The notes below the pieces were generated by a model, which saw nothing but the letters and a program-made list of their open reading frames with translations, did no database searches and had not been told where the DNA came from. The position numbers were made by a program, and so were the translations under genes. 64,000 nt of DNA, taken from assembly GCF_003697785.1 (NCBI RefSeq), contig NZ_QOKZ01000006.1:62001-126000 (forward strand), read 5' to 3'. Numbering within the stretch: the first letter of the stretch is position 1; the number at the start of each line of letters is the position of its first letter. This DNA comes from Paracoccus alkanivorans. Its GTDB lineage: Bacteria > Pseudomonadota > Alphaproteobacteria > Rhodobacterales > Rhodobacteraceae. Positions 18,768 to 28,588 of the stretch are shown here, piece by piece.

Positions 18768-19745
18768 CTAGCCCCGGATCTGTGGTAAGCTGCCCCGCAG
18801 CACGTCAAGATACCAGTCTTTATCGACGTTTCCACCCGAAAGGATGACACCGGCCTTCTTGCCCCGCATCCTCTCCTTCTCCTGCATCAGCGCCGCCAGG
18901 GATGCCGCGCCGGCCGCCTCCGCGATATTGTGGATATCCGTATAATAGACCCGCATGGCCTCGGCCAGTTCGGCATCGGTCACGGTCACGAAACGCGCGG
19001 CACCCGGGCCATAGACCGCCATCGCCTCGGGAACGGGGACGCGGACCGCCATGCCATCGGCGATGGTCCGGGCGGGGCCGGTTTCTATCGGCTTGCCGGC
19101 CTCCACCGACAATTTCGCGGATTGCGCCTCGGAGGAGACCACGCCCACGACCTCTGTCGATAGGCCAAGCGCATCCCGGGCGAGGATCGTGCCGCAGATG
19201 CCCGAGCCACAACCGATCGGCACATAGACCGTATCGAGATCGGGAACCGCCGTGAACAATTCATAGGCGTAAGTTGCGACACCACGCACCAGTTCCTCGT
19301 GAAAAGGCGGCACGATCAGCAGCCCTTCCTCTTCGGCCACGCGAAACGCCTCGACACGCGCCTCGTCGAAATCTTCGCCAAATTCGATCAGTTCCGCGCC
19401 GAAGGCCCGCATCGCCATGTTCTTCTCGATCGAGTTGCCGAAGGGCACGTATATTTTCGCGGTCAACCCGGCGGCGGATGCGGCGCGCGCCTGTGATTGA
19501 CCGTGATTTCCCCGCGTTGCGGTGCAGATGCCTTTTGCCTCGGGATGCGTGCGTCTCATCCAGTCGATGAAAGTGATACCGCCGCGGGTCTTGAAAGCGC
19601 CCGCAGGCCCGTGGTTTTCATGCTTGACCCAGATTTCGCAACCAAGCCGCTTCGCAAGTTGCGGCCATGCATATTGAGCTGTCGGATACATCTGCGTGTA
19701 GACCAGCCGGGCGGCTTCCCGCAAATCTTCGGCTGTGAATTTCAT
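18768..19745 (-). CDS. PLP-dependent threonine/serine dehydratase-like enzyme
   Basis: A 325-residue fold type II PLP enzyme. The lysine motif [11 protein letters not shown] is near residue 50, the phosphate-binding glycine loop is GCGSGICG, and SGGNVD near the C-terminus is typical. Members dehydrate threonine, serine or hydroxyaspartate; the exact substrate cannot be told from motifs. It has no C-terminal ACT regulatory domain, so it resembles the catabolic type. It lies 46 bp after uspA and 41 bp before fhs on the same strand. Confidence 0.88.
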   Translation of the reverse strand: MKFTAEDLREAARLVYTQMYPTAQYAWPQLAKRLGCEIWVKHENHGPAGAFKTRGGITFIDWMRRTHPEAKGICTATRGNHGQSQARAASAAGLTAKIYVPFGNSIEKNMAMRAFGAELIEFGEDFDEARVEAFRVAEEEGLLIVPPFHEELVRGVATYAYELFTAVPDLDTVYVPIGCGSGICGTILARDALGLSTEVVGVVSSEAQSAKLSVEAGKPIETGPARTIADGMAVRVPVPEAMAVYGPGAARFVTVTDAELAEAMRVYYTDIHNIAEAAGAASLAALMQEKERMRGKKAGVILSGGNVDKDWYLDVLRGSLPQIRG

Positions 19746-19791
19746 GGCATTTTCCGTAATTCGCCGAACCGCTTACAACCAAAACCTGACA

Positions 19792-20217
19792 TCATCGCAC
19801 GACAAGAACCGAACATGGCGAATGCCGGACAACGGCATTGGTGTGGCTGCTGATCAGGATGCTGCGCAATTCGTCGCGTTGCGGGCTGGCCATCACGATG
19901 ATGTCGGCATTGGTCTTCTTGGCGATCTTCAGGATCGTTTCGGCGACGTGGCCATGGCCGACATGGGTCCGAACCTTTGCACCCTCGGGAAAATGCTCGT
20001 CGGCGAAGCGGTCCAGCCCGTCTTTCATCGCCTGCAGCGCATGCACCTCGTAATCCTTGGGCAGATAGGTGGCGACCATCGAGCTGCCGATATCGGGCAC
20101 GATCCCCAGCAAGTGAATCGTGCCACCGTCATCGACCTGCCGGCGGGCAGCGGTGAGTGTCATCTTCCAGCTTTCGCTTTGTTGCAGGTCGATGGGCAGA
20201 AGGACGTTCTCAGGCAT
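19792..20217 (-). CDS. UspA-type universal stress protein of the TRAP operon
   Basis: A 141-residue Usp-domain protein (start MPENVLLPIDLQQSES, end AVVRHSPCSVLVVR). The usual ATP-binding signature G-x2-G-x9-G-S/T is not preserved; the region reads ASPQRDELRSILISSHTN. It may therefore not bind ATP in the normal way. Its start overlaps the end of the TRAP permease by 8 bp, a known arrangement in which a Usp protein tunes TRAP transport. Function in this operon is inferred. Confidence 0.88.
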   Translation of the reverse strand: MPENVLLPIDLQQSESWKMTLTAARRQVDDGGTIHLLGIVPDIGSSMVATYLPKDYEVHALQAMKDGLDRFADEHFPEGAKVRTHVGHGHVAETILKIAKKTNADIIVMASPQRDELRSILISSHTNAVVRHSPCSVLVVR

Positions 20218-23038
20218 GGCTTACTCCTTCACCTTCGCGGCGGGCCGCCCCGGTTCCGGGACCTGCGCGCATAGTTTGCAACCAGACGACCAATGCGAGG
20301 ATCAGCGCCGTCGGGATGTAGATCCAGTATTTCGACGGTGCCGGCTGCGGGGCGCGGACCGTCAGGATCCGCTGATCCCAGTCCAGCCCCGCCGCTTCCG
20401 CGGGACTGTCGAAGGCCACATTGTCGATGATGACCTCTTCGCCGTTCTGGATCGTTTCGATTCCCAGTGCCTGCATCTTCGCCGCCCCGTCGGCCCCCTC
20501 CGGCACTTCGAGCACGGCCGAAAACTCGATCGGATCGCCGATATCGTTCACCCCTGCAATCCGAAGCCGCAGCGATGCGCCGGGTTCGGCATTGCCAAGC
20601 GCCTCCTCGAACCGGGCTGGCGGCAGATCCTCATAGGGCGGATATATGTAGTCCATGAAGAAGCCGGGTCGGAAGATCGCGAAGGCTATGACCAGCAATA
20701 CTATCGTCTCCCAGAACTTGTTGCGGGTCAGGAACCAGCCCTGAGTCGCCGCCGCGAATAGCAGCATCGCCAGGGTCGCGGTGATGAAGACGAAGATTCC
20801 ATGTATCCAGTCAACATCTATCAGCAACAGATCGGTGTTGAAGATGAACAGGAAGGGCAGAGCCGCCGTTCTGAGGCTGTAGAAGAAGGCGATTATCCCG
20901 GTCCGGATCGGATCCCCGCCGGACACGGCCGCCGCCGCGAAGGATGCCAGCCCCACAGGGGGCGTCACATCCGCCATGATTCCGAAATAGAACACGAACA
21001 GATGCACCGCGATCAGCGGCACGATCAGCCCGTTCTGTTGGCCAAGCGTGACGATGACCGGGGCCAGCAGCGCCGAGACGACGATATAATTCGCCGTCGT
21101 CGGCAGCCCCATGCCAAGGATCAGCGACAGGATCGCGGTCAGGAACAGGATCGCCATCAGGTTACCCCCCGACAGCACCTCGACCACATTGGCCAGCGCC
21201 GAGCCGACGCCCGTCTGGCTGACCACGCCGACGATGATCCCCGCCGTCGCGGTAGCGATACCGATGCCGATCATATTGCGCGCGCCCGAGATCAGCCCGT
21301 CGATCAGATCTCCGACGCCCGAGCGCATCGCGGCAGTCATGGAACTGATGCCGGTATTGTCGGTTCCACGCATCATCACCATCAGCGGGCGTTGGGTCAG
21401 GATGATGAAGATCATGAAGGCCGTGGCCCAGAAGGCCGACAGGCCCGGCGACAGCCGGTCTACCATCAGCGCCCAGACCAGCACCACGACGGGCAGCAGG
21501 AAATGCAGCCCCGAGCGCACGGTGGGCCCCGGAAGCGGCAATTGCGTCACCTGCGCATTCGGGTCATCCATCTCCAAGGGCTCCTCGCGCGAGGCGACAT
21601 AGAGTAGGCCGATATAAGCCGCGGTCAGCAGCGCGAAAATGACATAGGATGACGCGTCCCCGAAGGTCGGACGAATCCAGCCCATGGTCTCCCTGAGTGC
21701 GAATCCCAGGGCCGCGATGAGGATGAAACCAAGAAGAAAGCCGATCAGGCGGCGGACCAGCGGTCCCGGCACATAGGCGCGCGGCAAGCCTTTCATGCCG
21801 GCCTTGAGCGCCTCGAGATGGACGATATAGACCAGCGCGATATAGCTGATCGTGGCGGGCACGAAAGCGTGCTTGACCACGTCGAAATAGGGGATTCCCA
21901 CATATTCGACCATCAGGAAGGCAGCCGCCCCCATCACCGGCGGCATGATCTGGCCGTTGACGGATGAGGCAACCTCGACCGCACCGGCCTTTTCAGAACT
22001 GAACCCGACCTTCTTCATCAGCGGGATGGTGAAGGTGCCGGTGGTCACGACATTCGCGATGGACGAGCCGGAGATCAGGCCGGTCATCGCCGAAGAGACG
22101 ACAGCCGCCTTTGCCGGTCCGCCCCGCAGATGGCCCATCAGCGAAAACGCGACCTTGATGAAGTAATTCCCCGCCCCGGCCTTGTCCAGCAAAGCGCCGA
22201 ACAGCACGAAGAGGAACACGAATTTGCTTGAAACGCCAAGCGCGATACCGAACACGCCCTCGGTGGTGATCCACTGGTGGTTGACCACCTCGGACATCGT
22301 GTTGCCCTTATGGGCGATGATGCCGGGCATGTAGGGACCAAGAAAGGTATAGGCCAGAAAGACGCTGGCCACGATCATCAATGCCGGGCCCAGGCTGCGG
22401 CGCGTCGCTTCCAGCAGCAGCATCAGGCCGATGACCGCAACGACGAAATCCTGCGTGATCGGCCGCCCGATCCGCGTGCTGATACTGTCGTAGAATATGA
22501 AGATATACAGGGAGCACAGCGCCGCCACGATCGCCATGGTCCATTCCCAGGATGGCACCCGGGCCTTGGGGCTGCCAAGCAGGATACAGGCGATCACGGC
22601 AAGACCGACAAGGGGAATCCACCAGACCGGCACACCGGACTTGGACCCCACCATGAACAGCACCGCCATCAGCACCGGAACGACCAGCCCCAGTCCAAGC
22701 TGAAAGGGCGAACGCTCGGCGGGATAGGCCATATAGGCAAGGAACAATGCGAAAGCGAGGTGGATCGCGCGCGACTCGGTGTCGTTCAGGATCCCGAAAC
22801 CGAGGACGAAGGGAATGGGTGATGCGATCCAGAGCTGGAACAGCGACCAGCACAGCGCCGTCACCAGGATGATCCTGCCCACCGCGCCCGGGGGCGTGCG
22901 CGCCCCGGTATCCGAGGATGCGACCAGTTCATCCAGTTCGGCCTCGGACAAACCGCCTCTGCCGGCCGCTTCCATCTCGACCCGGCTGGCCTCGAACTGA
23001 TGATCGCCGGTTTTCGGCTTGTCGTCATTCTCGCTCAT
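20210..23038 (-). CDS. TRAP transporter fused 4TM/12TM permease (TAXI type)
   Basis: A 942-residue inner-membrane protein with many hydrophobic segments, fusing the small (DctQ) and large (DctM) TRAP subunits. Typical stretches include GSSIANVVTTGTFTIPLMKK, MPPVMGAAAFLMVEY and GMGLPTTANYIVVSALLAPV. A C-terminal soluble DUF3394-like part (EEVIIDNVAFDSPAEAAGLDW) precedes the last helix. It imports an organic acid or amino acid using the ion gradient, with the TAXI binding protein encoded just upstream. Substrate unknown. Confidence 0.93.
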   Translation of the reverse strand: MSENDDKPKTGDHQFEASRVEMEAAGRGGLSEAELDELVASSDTGARTPPGAVGRIILVTALCWSLFQLWIASPIPFVLGFGILNDTESRAIHLAFALFLAYMAYPAERSPFQLGLGLVVPVLMAVLFMVGSKSGVPVWWIPLVGLAVIACILLGSPKARVPSWEWTMAIVAALCSLYIFIFYDSISTRIGRPITQDFVVAVIGLMLLLEATRRSLGPALMIVASVFLAYTFLGPYMPGIIAHKGNTMSEVVNHQWITTEGVFGIALGVSSKFVFLFVLFGALLDKAGAGNYFIKVAFSLMGHLRGGPAKAAVVSSAMTGLISGSSIANVVTTGTFTIPLMKKVGFSSEKAGAVEVASSVNGQIMPPVMGAAAFLMVEYVGIPYFDVVKHAFVPATISYIALVYIVHLEALKAGMKGLPRAYVPGPLVRRLIGFLLGFILIAALGFALRETMGWIRPTFGDASSYVIFALLTAAYIGLLYVASREEPLEMDDPNAQVTQLPLPGPTVRSGLHFLLPVVVLVWALMVDRLSPGLSAFWATAFMIFIILTQRPLMVMMRGTDNTGISSMTAAMRSGVGDLIDGLISGARNMIGIGIATATAGIIVGVVSQTGVGSALANVVEVLSGGNLMAILFLTAILSLILGMGLPTTANYIVVSALLAPVIVTLGQQNGLIVPLIAVHLFVFYFGIMADVTPPVGLASFAAAAVSGGDPIRTGIIAFFYSLRTAALPFLFIFNTDLLLIDVDWIHGIFVFITATLAMLLFAAATQGWFLTRNKFWETIVLLVIAFAIFRPGFFMDYIYPPYEDLPPARFEEALGNAEPGASLRLRIAGVNDIGDPIEFSAVLEVPEGADGAAKMQALGIETIQNGEEVIIDNVAFDSPAEAAGLDWDQRILTVRAPQPAPSKYWIYIPTALILALVVWLQTMRAGPGTGAARREGEGVSHA

Positions 23039-23085
23039 CGCGTCACCCTCCCCGTATGGGTATTATTTATTATCTTCACGAGCGA

Positions 23086-23109
23086 GGGGCGGCCCGCCTG
23101 GGCCGCCCC
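23086..23109 (-). promoter_or_regulatory. Intercistronic hairpin between TRAP binding protein and permease
   Basis: A perfect 10-bp stem GGGGCGGCCC/GGGCCGCCCC with a 4-nt loop lies between the binding-protein stop (23125) and the permease start (23038). No T run follows on the minus strand, so it more likely stabilises the upstream mRNA, or partly attenuates, so that more binding protein than permease is made. Confidence 0.65.
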
Positions 23110-23124
23110 GGATGTTACGGCCGG

Positions 23125-24096
23125 TTATTCGATCCAGCCCTGTTCCTTGTAGTATTTCTCGGCCCCCGGATGCAGCGGGGCGCTGTTGCCCTCGGTGATC
23201 ATCGCCTCGGGCTCCAGGTTGGCGAAGGCCGGATGCAGCTTCTTGAAGCGGTCGAAATTGTCGAACACCGCCTTCACGACCGCATAGACCATGTCATCGG
23301 GCACATCCGCCGAGGTCACGAAGGTCGCCTTCACGCCGAAGGTTTCCACATCCTCGTCATTGCCGGCATACATGCCGCCGGGGATGGTTGCCTTGGCATA
23401 GTAGGGGTTGTCCGAGATGAGCTTCTCGATCGCCTCGCCGGTGACCGGGATGAGCCGCGCATCCACGGTCGAAGTCGCCTCCTGGATAGAGCCGTTGGGA
23501 TGACCGACGGTATAGATGATGGCATCGACGTTATTGTCGCCCAAAGCGGCCGATTGCTCTGCCGGTTTCAGTTCGGAGGCCAGCGCGAAATCGCCCATCG
23601 TCCAGCCAAGCGCGTCCAGCACGACTTCCATCGTGCCGCGCTGACCCGAGCCGGGATTGCCGACATTCACCCGCTTGCCCTTGAGATCCTCGAAGGTTTC
23701 GATCCCGGCATCGGCGCGCGCAACCACGGTGAACGGTTCGGGATGAACCGAAAAGACCGAGCGCAGGCTGTCGAATTTCTTGTCACCCTCGAATTCCGGA
23801 ACATCGCCGTTATAGGCGTGGAATTGCCAGTCGGACTGGGCCACGCCCATGGTCATGTCGCCCGCCTGGATGGCGTTGATATTGGCGATCGAGCCCCCTG
23901 TCGAAGGCGCGGTGCATTTGATCCCGGTCTCGGCGGTCTCGCGGTTCACCAGCTTGCAGATCGACTGTCCGACAACATAGTAGACGCCGGTCTGACCGCC
24001 GGTGCCGATGGTGATGAAACGCTCTTCTTGTGCGGCGGCGGCGCTTGCGCCAAGCGCGAAAGCCGTCGTCAGAAGAATCGGTTTGAACTTGCTCAT
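23125..24096 (-). CDS. TAXI-family TRAP solute-binding protein
   Basis: A 323-residue periplasmic protein with a signal peptide (MSKFKPILLTTAFALGASAAAAQ). The mature start ITIGTGGQTGVYYVVGQSIC is diagnostic of TAXI (TRAP-associated extracytoplasmic immunogenic) binding proteins, and GNPGSGQRGT follows in the middle. It delivers substrate to the fused permease. It is the first gene of a run, binding protein-permease-uspA-dehydratase-fhs, on the minus strand. Confidence 0.94.
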   Translation of the reverse strand: MSKFKPILLTTAFALGASAAAAQEERFITIGTGGQTGVYYVVGQSICKLVNRETAETGIKCTAPSTGGSIANINAIQAGDMTMGVAQSDWQFHAYNGDVPEFEGDKKFDSLRSVFSVHPEPFTVVARADAGIETFEDLKGKRVNVGNPGSGQRGTMEVVLDALGWTMGDFALASELKPAEQSAALGDNNVDAIIYTVGHPNGSIQEATSTVDARLIPVTGEAIEKLISDNPYYAKATIPGGMYAGNDEDVETFGVKATFVTSADVPDDMVYAVVKAVFDNFDRFKKLHPAFANLEPEAMITEGNSAPLHPGAEKYYKEQGWIE

Positions 24097-24292
24097 GCAG
24101 CTATCTCCCTAGGTTATCCTGCCACCGTATCGGCATTACCCCGCACCGTGCGGTGCGAACCCGGGTTTACGGTAGCGCAGTCATGCAGATTGGCAATGCC
24201 TAACGAAAGAATTCCGGAAATTCAGGGCTGTCTATAGGTTAAACTACTTACTTCACCTGTTTTCCGATTCGGAAAATCCGGGAAATCCGCCG

Positions 24293-25624
24293 TTACGCGA
24301 TCCCGTCCAGAACCTCGTCCATCGCCCCGGCCAGCATCTCGATCAGCTGCGCCATCTCGTCATCTGAGATGATGAAAGGCGGCGCCAGCAGGATGTGATC
24401 GCCATGTTTTCCGTCGATCGTGCCGGACATCGGGTAACAGATCAGGCCGCGCGCGAAGGCGGCTTTCTTCAGCCTCGCCGCAACCTTGCCGGCCGGATCG
24501 AAAGGCACCTTGGTCGCCCGGTCCGCAACGATCTCGATGCCGCGGAACAGCCCTCGCCCACGTATATCGCCGACATGGGGATGCTGACCGAAACGCGCCT
24601 CCAGCGCCTCTTGCAGCGCTGCGCCCTTGGCCTGCACCTGCGGCAGGAGCCCGCGATCCAGGATGGCGCTGACCACCGCCAAACCCGCCGCCGTGGCGAC
24701 CGGGTGGCCGATATAGGTATGGCCATGCTGAAAAAATCCGCTGCCCTGTGCCACCGCGTCATAGACCGAAGCGCTGCACAGCATTGCACCGATCGGTTGA
24801 TATCCCGCCCCCAATCCCTTGGCGATGCAAAGAATATCCGGTGCGATGCCGTCCTGTTCGCAGGCGAACAGCGTGCCGGTCCGGCCCATGCCGCACATCA
24901 CCTCGTCGAGGATCAGCAGGATGCCGTATTCGTCGCAGATCTCGCGGATGCGCTTGAAATATCCCGGTGCGGGTGGCAACGCCCCTGCCGTGGCCCCCAC
25001 CACCGGCTCGGCCATGAAGGCCATCACCGTTTCAGGGCCGACCCGCTCGATTTCCTCGCGCAGGGCCTCGGCGGCGCGGATGCCGTATTCCTCCGGGGTC
25101 TCGCCCTCGCCCCGCTCGCGATATTCATAGCAGGGGGCGATATGGCTGACATCCAGCAAAAGCGGCCCGAATTGCTGCCGCCGCCACTCATTGCCGCCCG
25201 CCGACAGCGCCCCGATGGTGTTGCCGTGATAGCTTTGCCGCCGTGCGATCAGGCGCGAACGCTGCGGCTGCCCCTTCTCGACCCAGTATTGCCGCGCCAG
25301 CTTGATCGCCGCCTCGGTCGCCTCGGAGCCGCCCGAGACGAAATAGACCCGCTCCAGCTCGCCGGGCGTATGCGCGATCAGCAGGTCTGCCAGCGCCTCG
25401 GCCGGTTCGCTGGTCAGAAAGCCGGTATGCGCGAAGGCAAGCTTGTCGAGCTGCGCCTTGATCGCCTCGGTTACCTGCCTGTCGCCATGGCCAAGGCAGG
25501 ACACAGCCGCCCCACCCGAGCCATCCAGGTAACGGCGCCCTTCCGAATCGATCAGCCAGACGCCTTCGCCGCCAATCGCGACGGGCGGTTGAACATGGCA
25601 ATTACGGGGGAATACATGCGACAT
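24293..25624 (-). CDS. Class III PLP-dependent aminotransferase
   Basis: A 443-residue aspartate aminotransferase-fold enzyme of subgroup III. The PLP lysine is in CIAKGLGAGYQPIGAM, the preceding Asp in LILDEVMCGMGRTG, and the SGGSEATEAAIKLARQYW motif is near residue 85. Such enzymes use omega-amino or other amines with pyruvate or 2-oxoglutarate; the substrate cannot be assigned. AGGATA precedes the ATG. It is upstream of the TAXI-TRAP genes on the same strand with a 196-bp gap, and divergent from the carboxymuconolactone decarboxylase-like gene across only 42 bp. Confidence 0.92.
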   Translation of the reverse strand: MSHVFPRNCHVQPPVAIGGEGVWLIDSEGRRYLDGSGGAAVSCLGHGDRQVTEAIKAQLDKLAFAHTGFLTSEPAEALADLLIAHTPGELERVYFVSGGSEATEAAIKLARQYWVEKGQPQRSRLIARRQSYHGNTIGALSAGGNEWRRQQFGPLLLDVSHIAPCYEYRERGEGETPEEYGIRAAEALREEIERVGPETVMAFMAEPVVGATAGALPPAPGYFKRIREICDEYGILLILDEVMCGMGRTGTLFACEQDGIAPDILCIAKGLGAGYQPIGAMLCSASVYDAVAQGSGFFQHGHTYIGHPVATAAGLAVVSAILDRGLLPQVQAKGAALQEALEARFGQHPHVGDIRGRGLFRGIEIVADRATKVPFDPAGKVAARLKKAAFARGLICYPMSGTIDGKHGDHILLAPPFIISDDEMAQLIEMLAGAMDEVLDGIA

Positions 25625-25666
25625 GATGAAATATCCTGAGTCTCTCGCTGCAATGAGGATGTCCCG

Positions 25667-26212
25667 ATGAGCACGGAGTTTAAACCCCTTTCAGACGGTG
25701 AATGGCCGGAATCCGTCGCGACACTGCGCAAAGGCTTTGCCGGACGGCTGAATGTCTATCGCGTCATGGCCCATCACCCCGATCTGCTGGCCGCATGGGC
25801 GCCCCTGCGCGAACATGTCGTCCGGCAACGGGCCATGACGGACCAGCAGAGCGAGGTGGTGATCCTGCGCACCGGCCATAACCTGCGCGCGCCCTATGAA
25901 TGGGCCCATCATGTCAGTCGCGCGCGTGCCGTGGGCATGGAGGACGCGCGCATCGCCGCATTGGCCGGGCCGCTGGAAAACATGGCCGATGATGACCGGG
26001 TCCTGGCCCGCGCCGTGGATGAACTGATGACAGAGGCCCGGCTGCTGCCCGGCACCCGCGATACCCTGATCAAGGCGATCGGGGCCGAGGGGATGTTCGA
26101 CCTCATGGCGACAGTGGGTTTCTACTCGGTGCTGGGTTTCATCGTGAAAAGCCTCGATGTGCCCATCGACCAGGATGTGGCAGCCGAACTCGCCGAGCGC
26201 CCGTTATCCTAG
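25667..26212 (+). CDS. Carboxymuconolactone decarboxylase family protein
   Basis: A 181-residue all-alpha protein of the CMD/AhpD-like family. The typical helix pair is QRAMTDQQSEVVILRTGHNLRAPYEWAHHVSRARAVGM; the His in EWAHH is conserved. No CxxC is present, so it is not an AhpD peroxidase type. Function is unknown; possible roles are ring-lactone decarboxylation or a related lyase. It shares a short divergent promoter region with the class III aminotransferase. Confidence 0.88.
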   Translation: MSTEFKPLSDGEWPESVATLRKGFAGRLNVYRVMAHHPDLLAAWAPLREHVVRQRAMTDQQSEVVILRTGHNLRAPYEWAHHVSRARAVGMEDARIAALAGPLENMADDDRVLARAVDELMTEARLLPGTRDTLIKAIGAEGMFDLMATVGFYSVLGFIVKSLDVPIDQDVAAELAERPLS

Positions 26213-26265
26213 ATCGGTTCCCGCTCAGCGGGCTGCGGCAAGGCGATAGTCACCACCGCCCATGC

Positions 26266-26292
26266 AAAAACCCCGGCCACATGACCGGGGTC
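26266..26292 (-). terminator. Terminator of the F0 ATP synthase operon
   Basis: Read on the minus strand, a 7-bp stem ACCCCGG/CCGGGGT is followed by TTTTTG. It lies just downstream of atpF and also faces the CMD-like gene from the other side. Confidence 0.8.
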
Positions 26293-26318
26293 TTTGATCA
26301 CTGTCCACCGTGATTGGC

Positions 26319-26879
26319 TCAGTTCAGCCGGCGCGCCACGTCTTCGATGGCGTCGTCGATGCCTGCCGAACGCTGTCCGGCCTTGACCTGCGCGGCCAGC
26401 AATTCGGAGGCTGCGGCGACGGAGGCCTGCACCGCACGGTCGCGAACGGCGCGAACCGCGTCTTTCTCGGCGCTGGCGATCTGGTCCTCGGCTGCCTTCA
26501 GGCGCCGCTCGATCGAGATCTTGAGATCGTCCTTGGCCTTGGCGGCCTGCGCCTCGGCCTCGCGGCGGGCATTCGCGATGATCTCGTCGGCCTGCCCCTG
26601 AACTTCGCGCTGGCGGCGTTCGTAGCTGGCGTAGATCTCCTGCGCTTCCTCGCGCAGGCGGCGCGCCTCGTCCAGATCCTTGCGGATACCGTCGGCACGC
26701 TCGTCCAGCTTGCCGCCGACGATCGAGGGCACCTTGAAATAGATCAGGACGCCGACAAAGACCAAGAAGGCCAGCAGCACGATGAAATCGGTATTGCGCA
26801 GCGAGAAGAACGGCCCGCTTGCCGCCGCCGCCGGAGAGGCGGCCAGCACGGTGATGGCGATTGCGCTGATGCGGTTCAT
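26319..26879 (-). CDS. atpF: F0F1 ATP synthase subunit b
   Basis: A 186-residue peripheral stalk subunit. An N-terminal signal-like stretch ([20 protein letters not shown]) precedes the membrane helix [16 protein letters not shown]; a long charged coiled coil follows (about residues 55-175). Its ATG overlaps the stop of the b' gene by 4 bp. Last gene of the separate F0 operon, as in photosynthetic and related alphaproteobacteria. Confidence 0.95.
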   Translation of the reverse strand: MNRISAIAITVLAASPAAAASGPFFSLRNTDFIVLLAFLVFVGVLIYFKVPSIVGGKLDERADGIRKDLDEARRLREEAQEIYASYERRQREVQGQADEIIANARREAEAQAAKAKDDLKISIERRLKAAEDQIASAEKDAVRAVRDRAVQASVAAASELLAAQVKAGQRSAGIDDAIEDVARRLN

Positions 26880-27463
26880 TGCAAGGCCCCCTTCAGGCGG
26901 TTCTCGACGGCGCTGTCCACCGCGCCCTGATCGACATTGCCGCCAAAGCTGCGCACCAGTTCGGCGGTGACGTCGCGGGCGACTTCGCGCGCATCGGTCG
27001 CGGCGGATTCGCGGATCTCGCGGATGCGCTTTTCGGATTCCGCGGTGCGTGCCGCGATCTCGGAATCGGCATGGGCGATGGCGGCGTCGAGCTCCTTCTG
27101 GATCTCGGCCCGGTTCGCCTCGACGATCTTGTGCGCCTCGGTCCGCGCGTCGGCCAGCGCCTTGTCATAGGCGGCCTCGGCTTCTTTCGCCTTCTGCTTG
27201 AATTCTTCGGCAGCCATCAGATCGCCGGTGATGGCGCCCTGACGATCCGACAGAACCGCGGCGATCCGGGGCAGCGCGATGCGGGACAGCACCCAGTACA
27301 GCACCGCCAGCGTGACGATGAGCCAGAAAATCTGGTTCGGGAAGGTGCTGAAATCCAGCTGCGGCATGCCCGAGGATTGCTCGGCGCCATGACCGGCTGC
27401 AGTGGCAGCTTCTTCCGTATGTTCGGCGGCCGTCGCGGCTGCCGTTTCTAACAGGCTGATCAT
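26876..27463 (-). CDS. atpX: F0F1 ATP synthase subunit b'
   Basis: A 195-residue second b-type stalk subunit. The membrane helix [21 protein letters not shown] follows an Ala/Glu/His-rich start, then a coiled coil rich in Ala, Glu and Lys. Having both b and b' is normal in Rhodobacteraceae; together they form the stator. It overlaps atpF and follows atpE after a strong hairpin. Confidence 0.95.
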   Translation of the reverse strand: MISLLETAAATAAEHTEEAATAAGHGAEQSSGMPQLDFSTFPNQIFWLIVTLAVLYWVLSRIALPRIAAVLSDRQGAITGDLMAAEEFKQKAKEAEAAYDKALADARTEAHKIVEANRAEIQKELDAAIAHADSEIAARTAESEKRIREIRESAATDAREVARDVTAELVRSFGGNVDQGAVDSAVENRLKGALQ

Positions 27464-27493
27464 TTCCTACCCCTTGGCCTTTCAGGTCACGAT

Positions 27494-27517
27494 GGGGCGG
27501 AGGCGAACCTCCACCCC
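27494..27517 (-). promoter_or_regulatory. UUCG-capped hairpin between atpE and b'
   Basis: On the minus strand, GGGGTGGAGG pairs with CCTCCGCCCC (10 bp, one G-U) across a TTCG tetraloop, directly after atpE and before the b' gene. No T run follows, so a 3' stabiliser of the atpE message, helping make the many c subunits needed, is more likely than a full terminator. Confidence 0.65.
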
Positions 27518-27537
27518 GCCGCAAGGATGGCAGGTGA

Positions 27538-27774
27538 TCAGACCGCGAACATCAGCAGAAGCGCAACGAGGAACGCGAAGATCCCCAGGGCTTCCGCGAA
27601 GGCGATGCCGATGAACAGCGTAGCGGTTTGACCGCCGGCGGCCGACGGGTTGCGCAGCGCGCCCGACAGGAAGTTCCCGGCGACATTGCCCACACCAACG
27701 GCGGCAGCGCCCGAACCGATGGCGGCCAGACCGGCACCGATATACTGACCGAGTTCGGCGATATTCCCTTCCAT
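27538..27774 (-). CDS. atpE: F0F1 ATP synthase subunit c
   Basis: A 78-residue hairpin of two membrane helices forming the rotor ring. The proton-carrying carboxylate is Glu61 in [11 protein letters not shown]; the polar loop RNPSAAGGQ is between the helices. Length and sequence are normal for alphaproteobacteria. Confidence 0.97.
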   Translation of the reverse strand: MEGNIAELGQYIGAGLAAIGSGAAAVGVGNVAGNFLSGALRNPSAAGGQTATLFIGIAFAEALGIFAFLVALLLMFAV

Positions 27775-27826
27775 GATGAATCTCCTTGCGGTTGGAAGTA
27801 GTGAATGAGGATTGAAGAACCTGGCC

Positions 27827-28588
27827 CTAGTGCTGCGGATGCAGCGCGTCCTTCAGATAGACGCAGGTCAGGATGGTAAAGACATAGGCCTGGATGAAGG
27901 CGACCAGCACCTCGAGGCCATACATGGCGGTCACGGCGAGGATCGACACCGGCGAGATGACGGCGATGGCGGCAAAGCCCGCGAAGACCTTCATCACGGC
28001 GTGGCCCGCCATCATGTTGCCGGCAAGACGAATGGAATGGCTGACCGGGCGGACGAAATAGCTGATCACCTCGATCACCGCGAGGATGGGCCGCAGCACC
28101 AGCGGCGCCGAAGTCACCCAGAACAGGCCGAGGAAATGCGTGCCGTTCTTGACGAAACCAAGCACGGTGACGCTGACGAAGACGGCCAGCGCCAGCACGC
28201 CGGTCACGGCGATATGCGAAGTGACGGTGAATGCCTTGGGCAGCAGGCCCAGCATGTTCGAGAACACGATGAACATGAACAGCGTCATGATATAGGGGAA
28301 ATATTTCAGCCCGTCCTTGCCGGTCACGTCCTCGACCATCTTGTAGGTCATGCCATAGGCCAACTCGGCGACGGATTGCACACGGCTCGGCACGATGGCG
28401 CGCCCGCGGGTGCCGGCCACCAGAAGCGCGATGATCGCGGCGGCGACGATGAACAGCCACAAAGTCACGTTGGTCGGCGTGTACCAATGCACCTCGCCGG
28501 TCCCGAACAGGGGTTTCACAAGGAACTGGTCCATCGGATGGAACGACAGGCCGGTTTCTTCACCATGTGCATCGGATGCCACGATCAA
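27827..28588 (-). CDS. atpB: F0F1 ATP synthase subunit a
   Basis: A 253-residue membrane subunit forming the proton half-channels. The essential Arg is at about residue 187 in [13 protein letters not shown]. Five to six hydrophobic segments are visible. Its ATG overlaps the atpI stop by 4 bp. Confidence 0.97.
   Translation of the reverse strand: MIVASDAHGEETGLSFHPMDQFLVKPLFGTGEVHWYTPTNVTLWLFIVAAAIIALLVAGTRGRAIVPSRVQSVAELAYGMTYKMVEDVTGKDGLKYFPYIMTLFMFIVFSNMLGLLPKAFTVTSHIAVTGVLALAVFVSVTVLGFVKNGTHFLGLFWVTSAPLVLRPILAVIEVISYFVRPVSHSIRLAGNMMAGHAVMKVFAGFAAIAVISPVSILAVTAMYGLEVLVAFIQAYVFTILTCVYLKDALHPQH

Noticed and set aside
20801-21607. Plus-strand frame rich in His, Arg, Asp and Gln
   Set aside because: Shadow of the TRAP permease gene, with unnatural composition and no ribosome-binding site.
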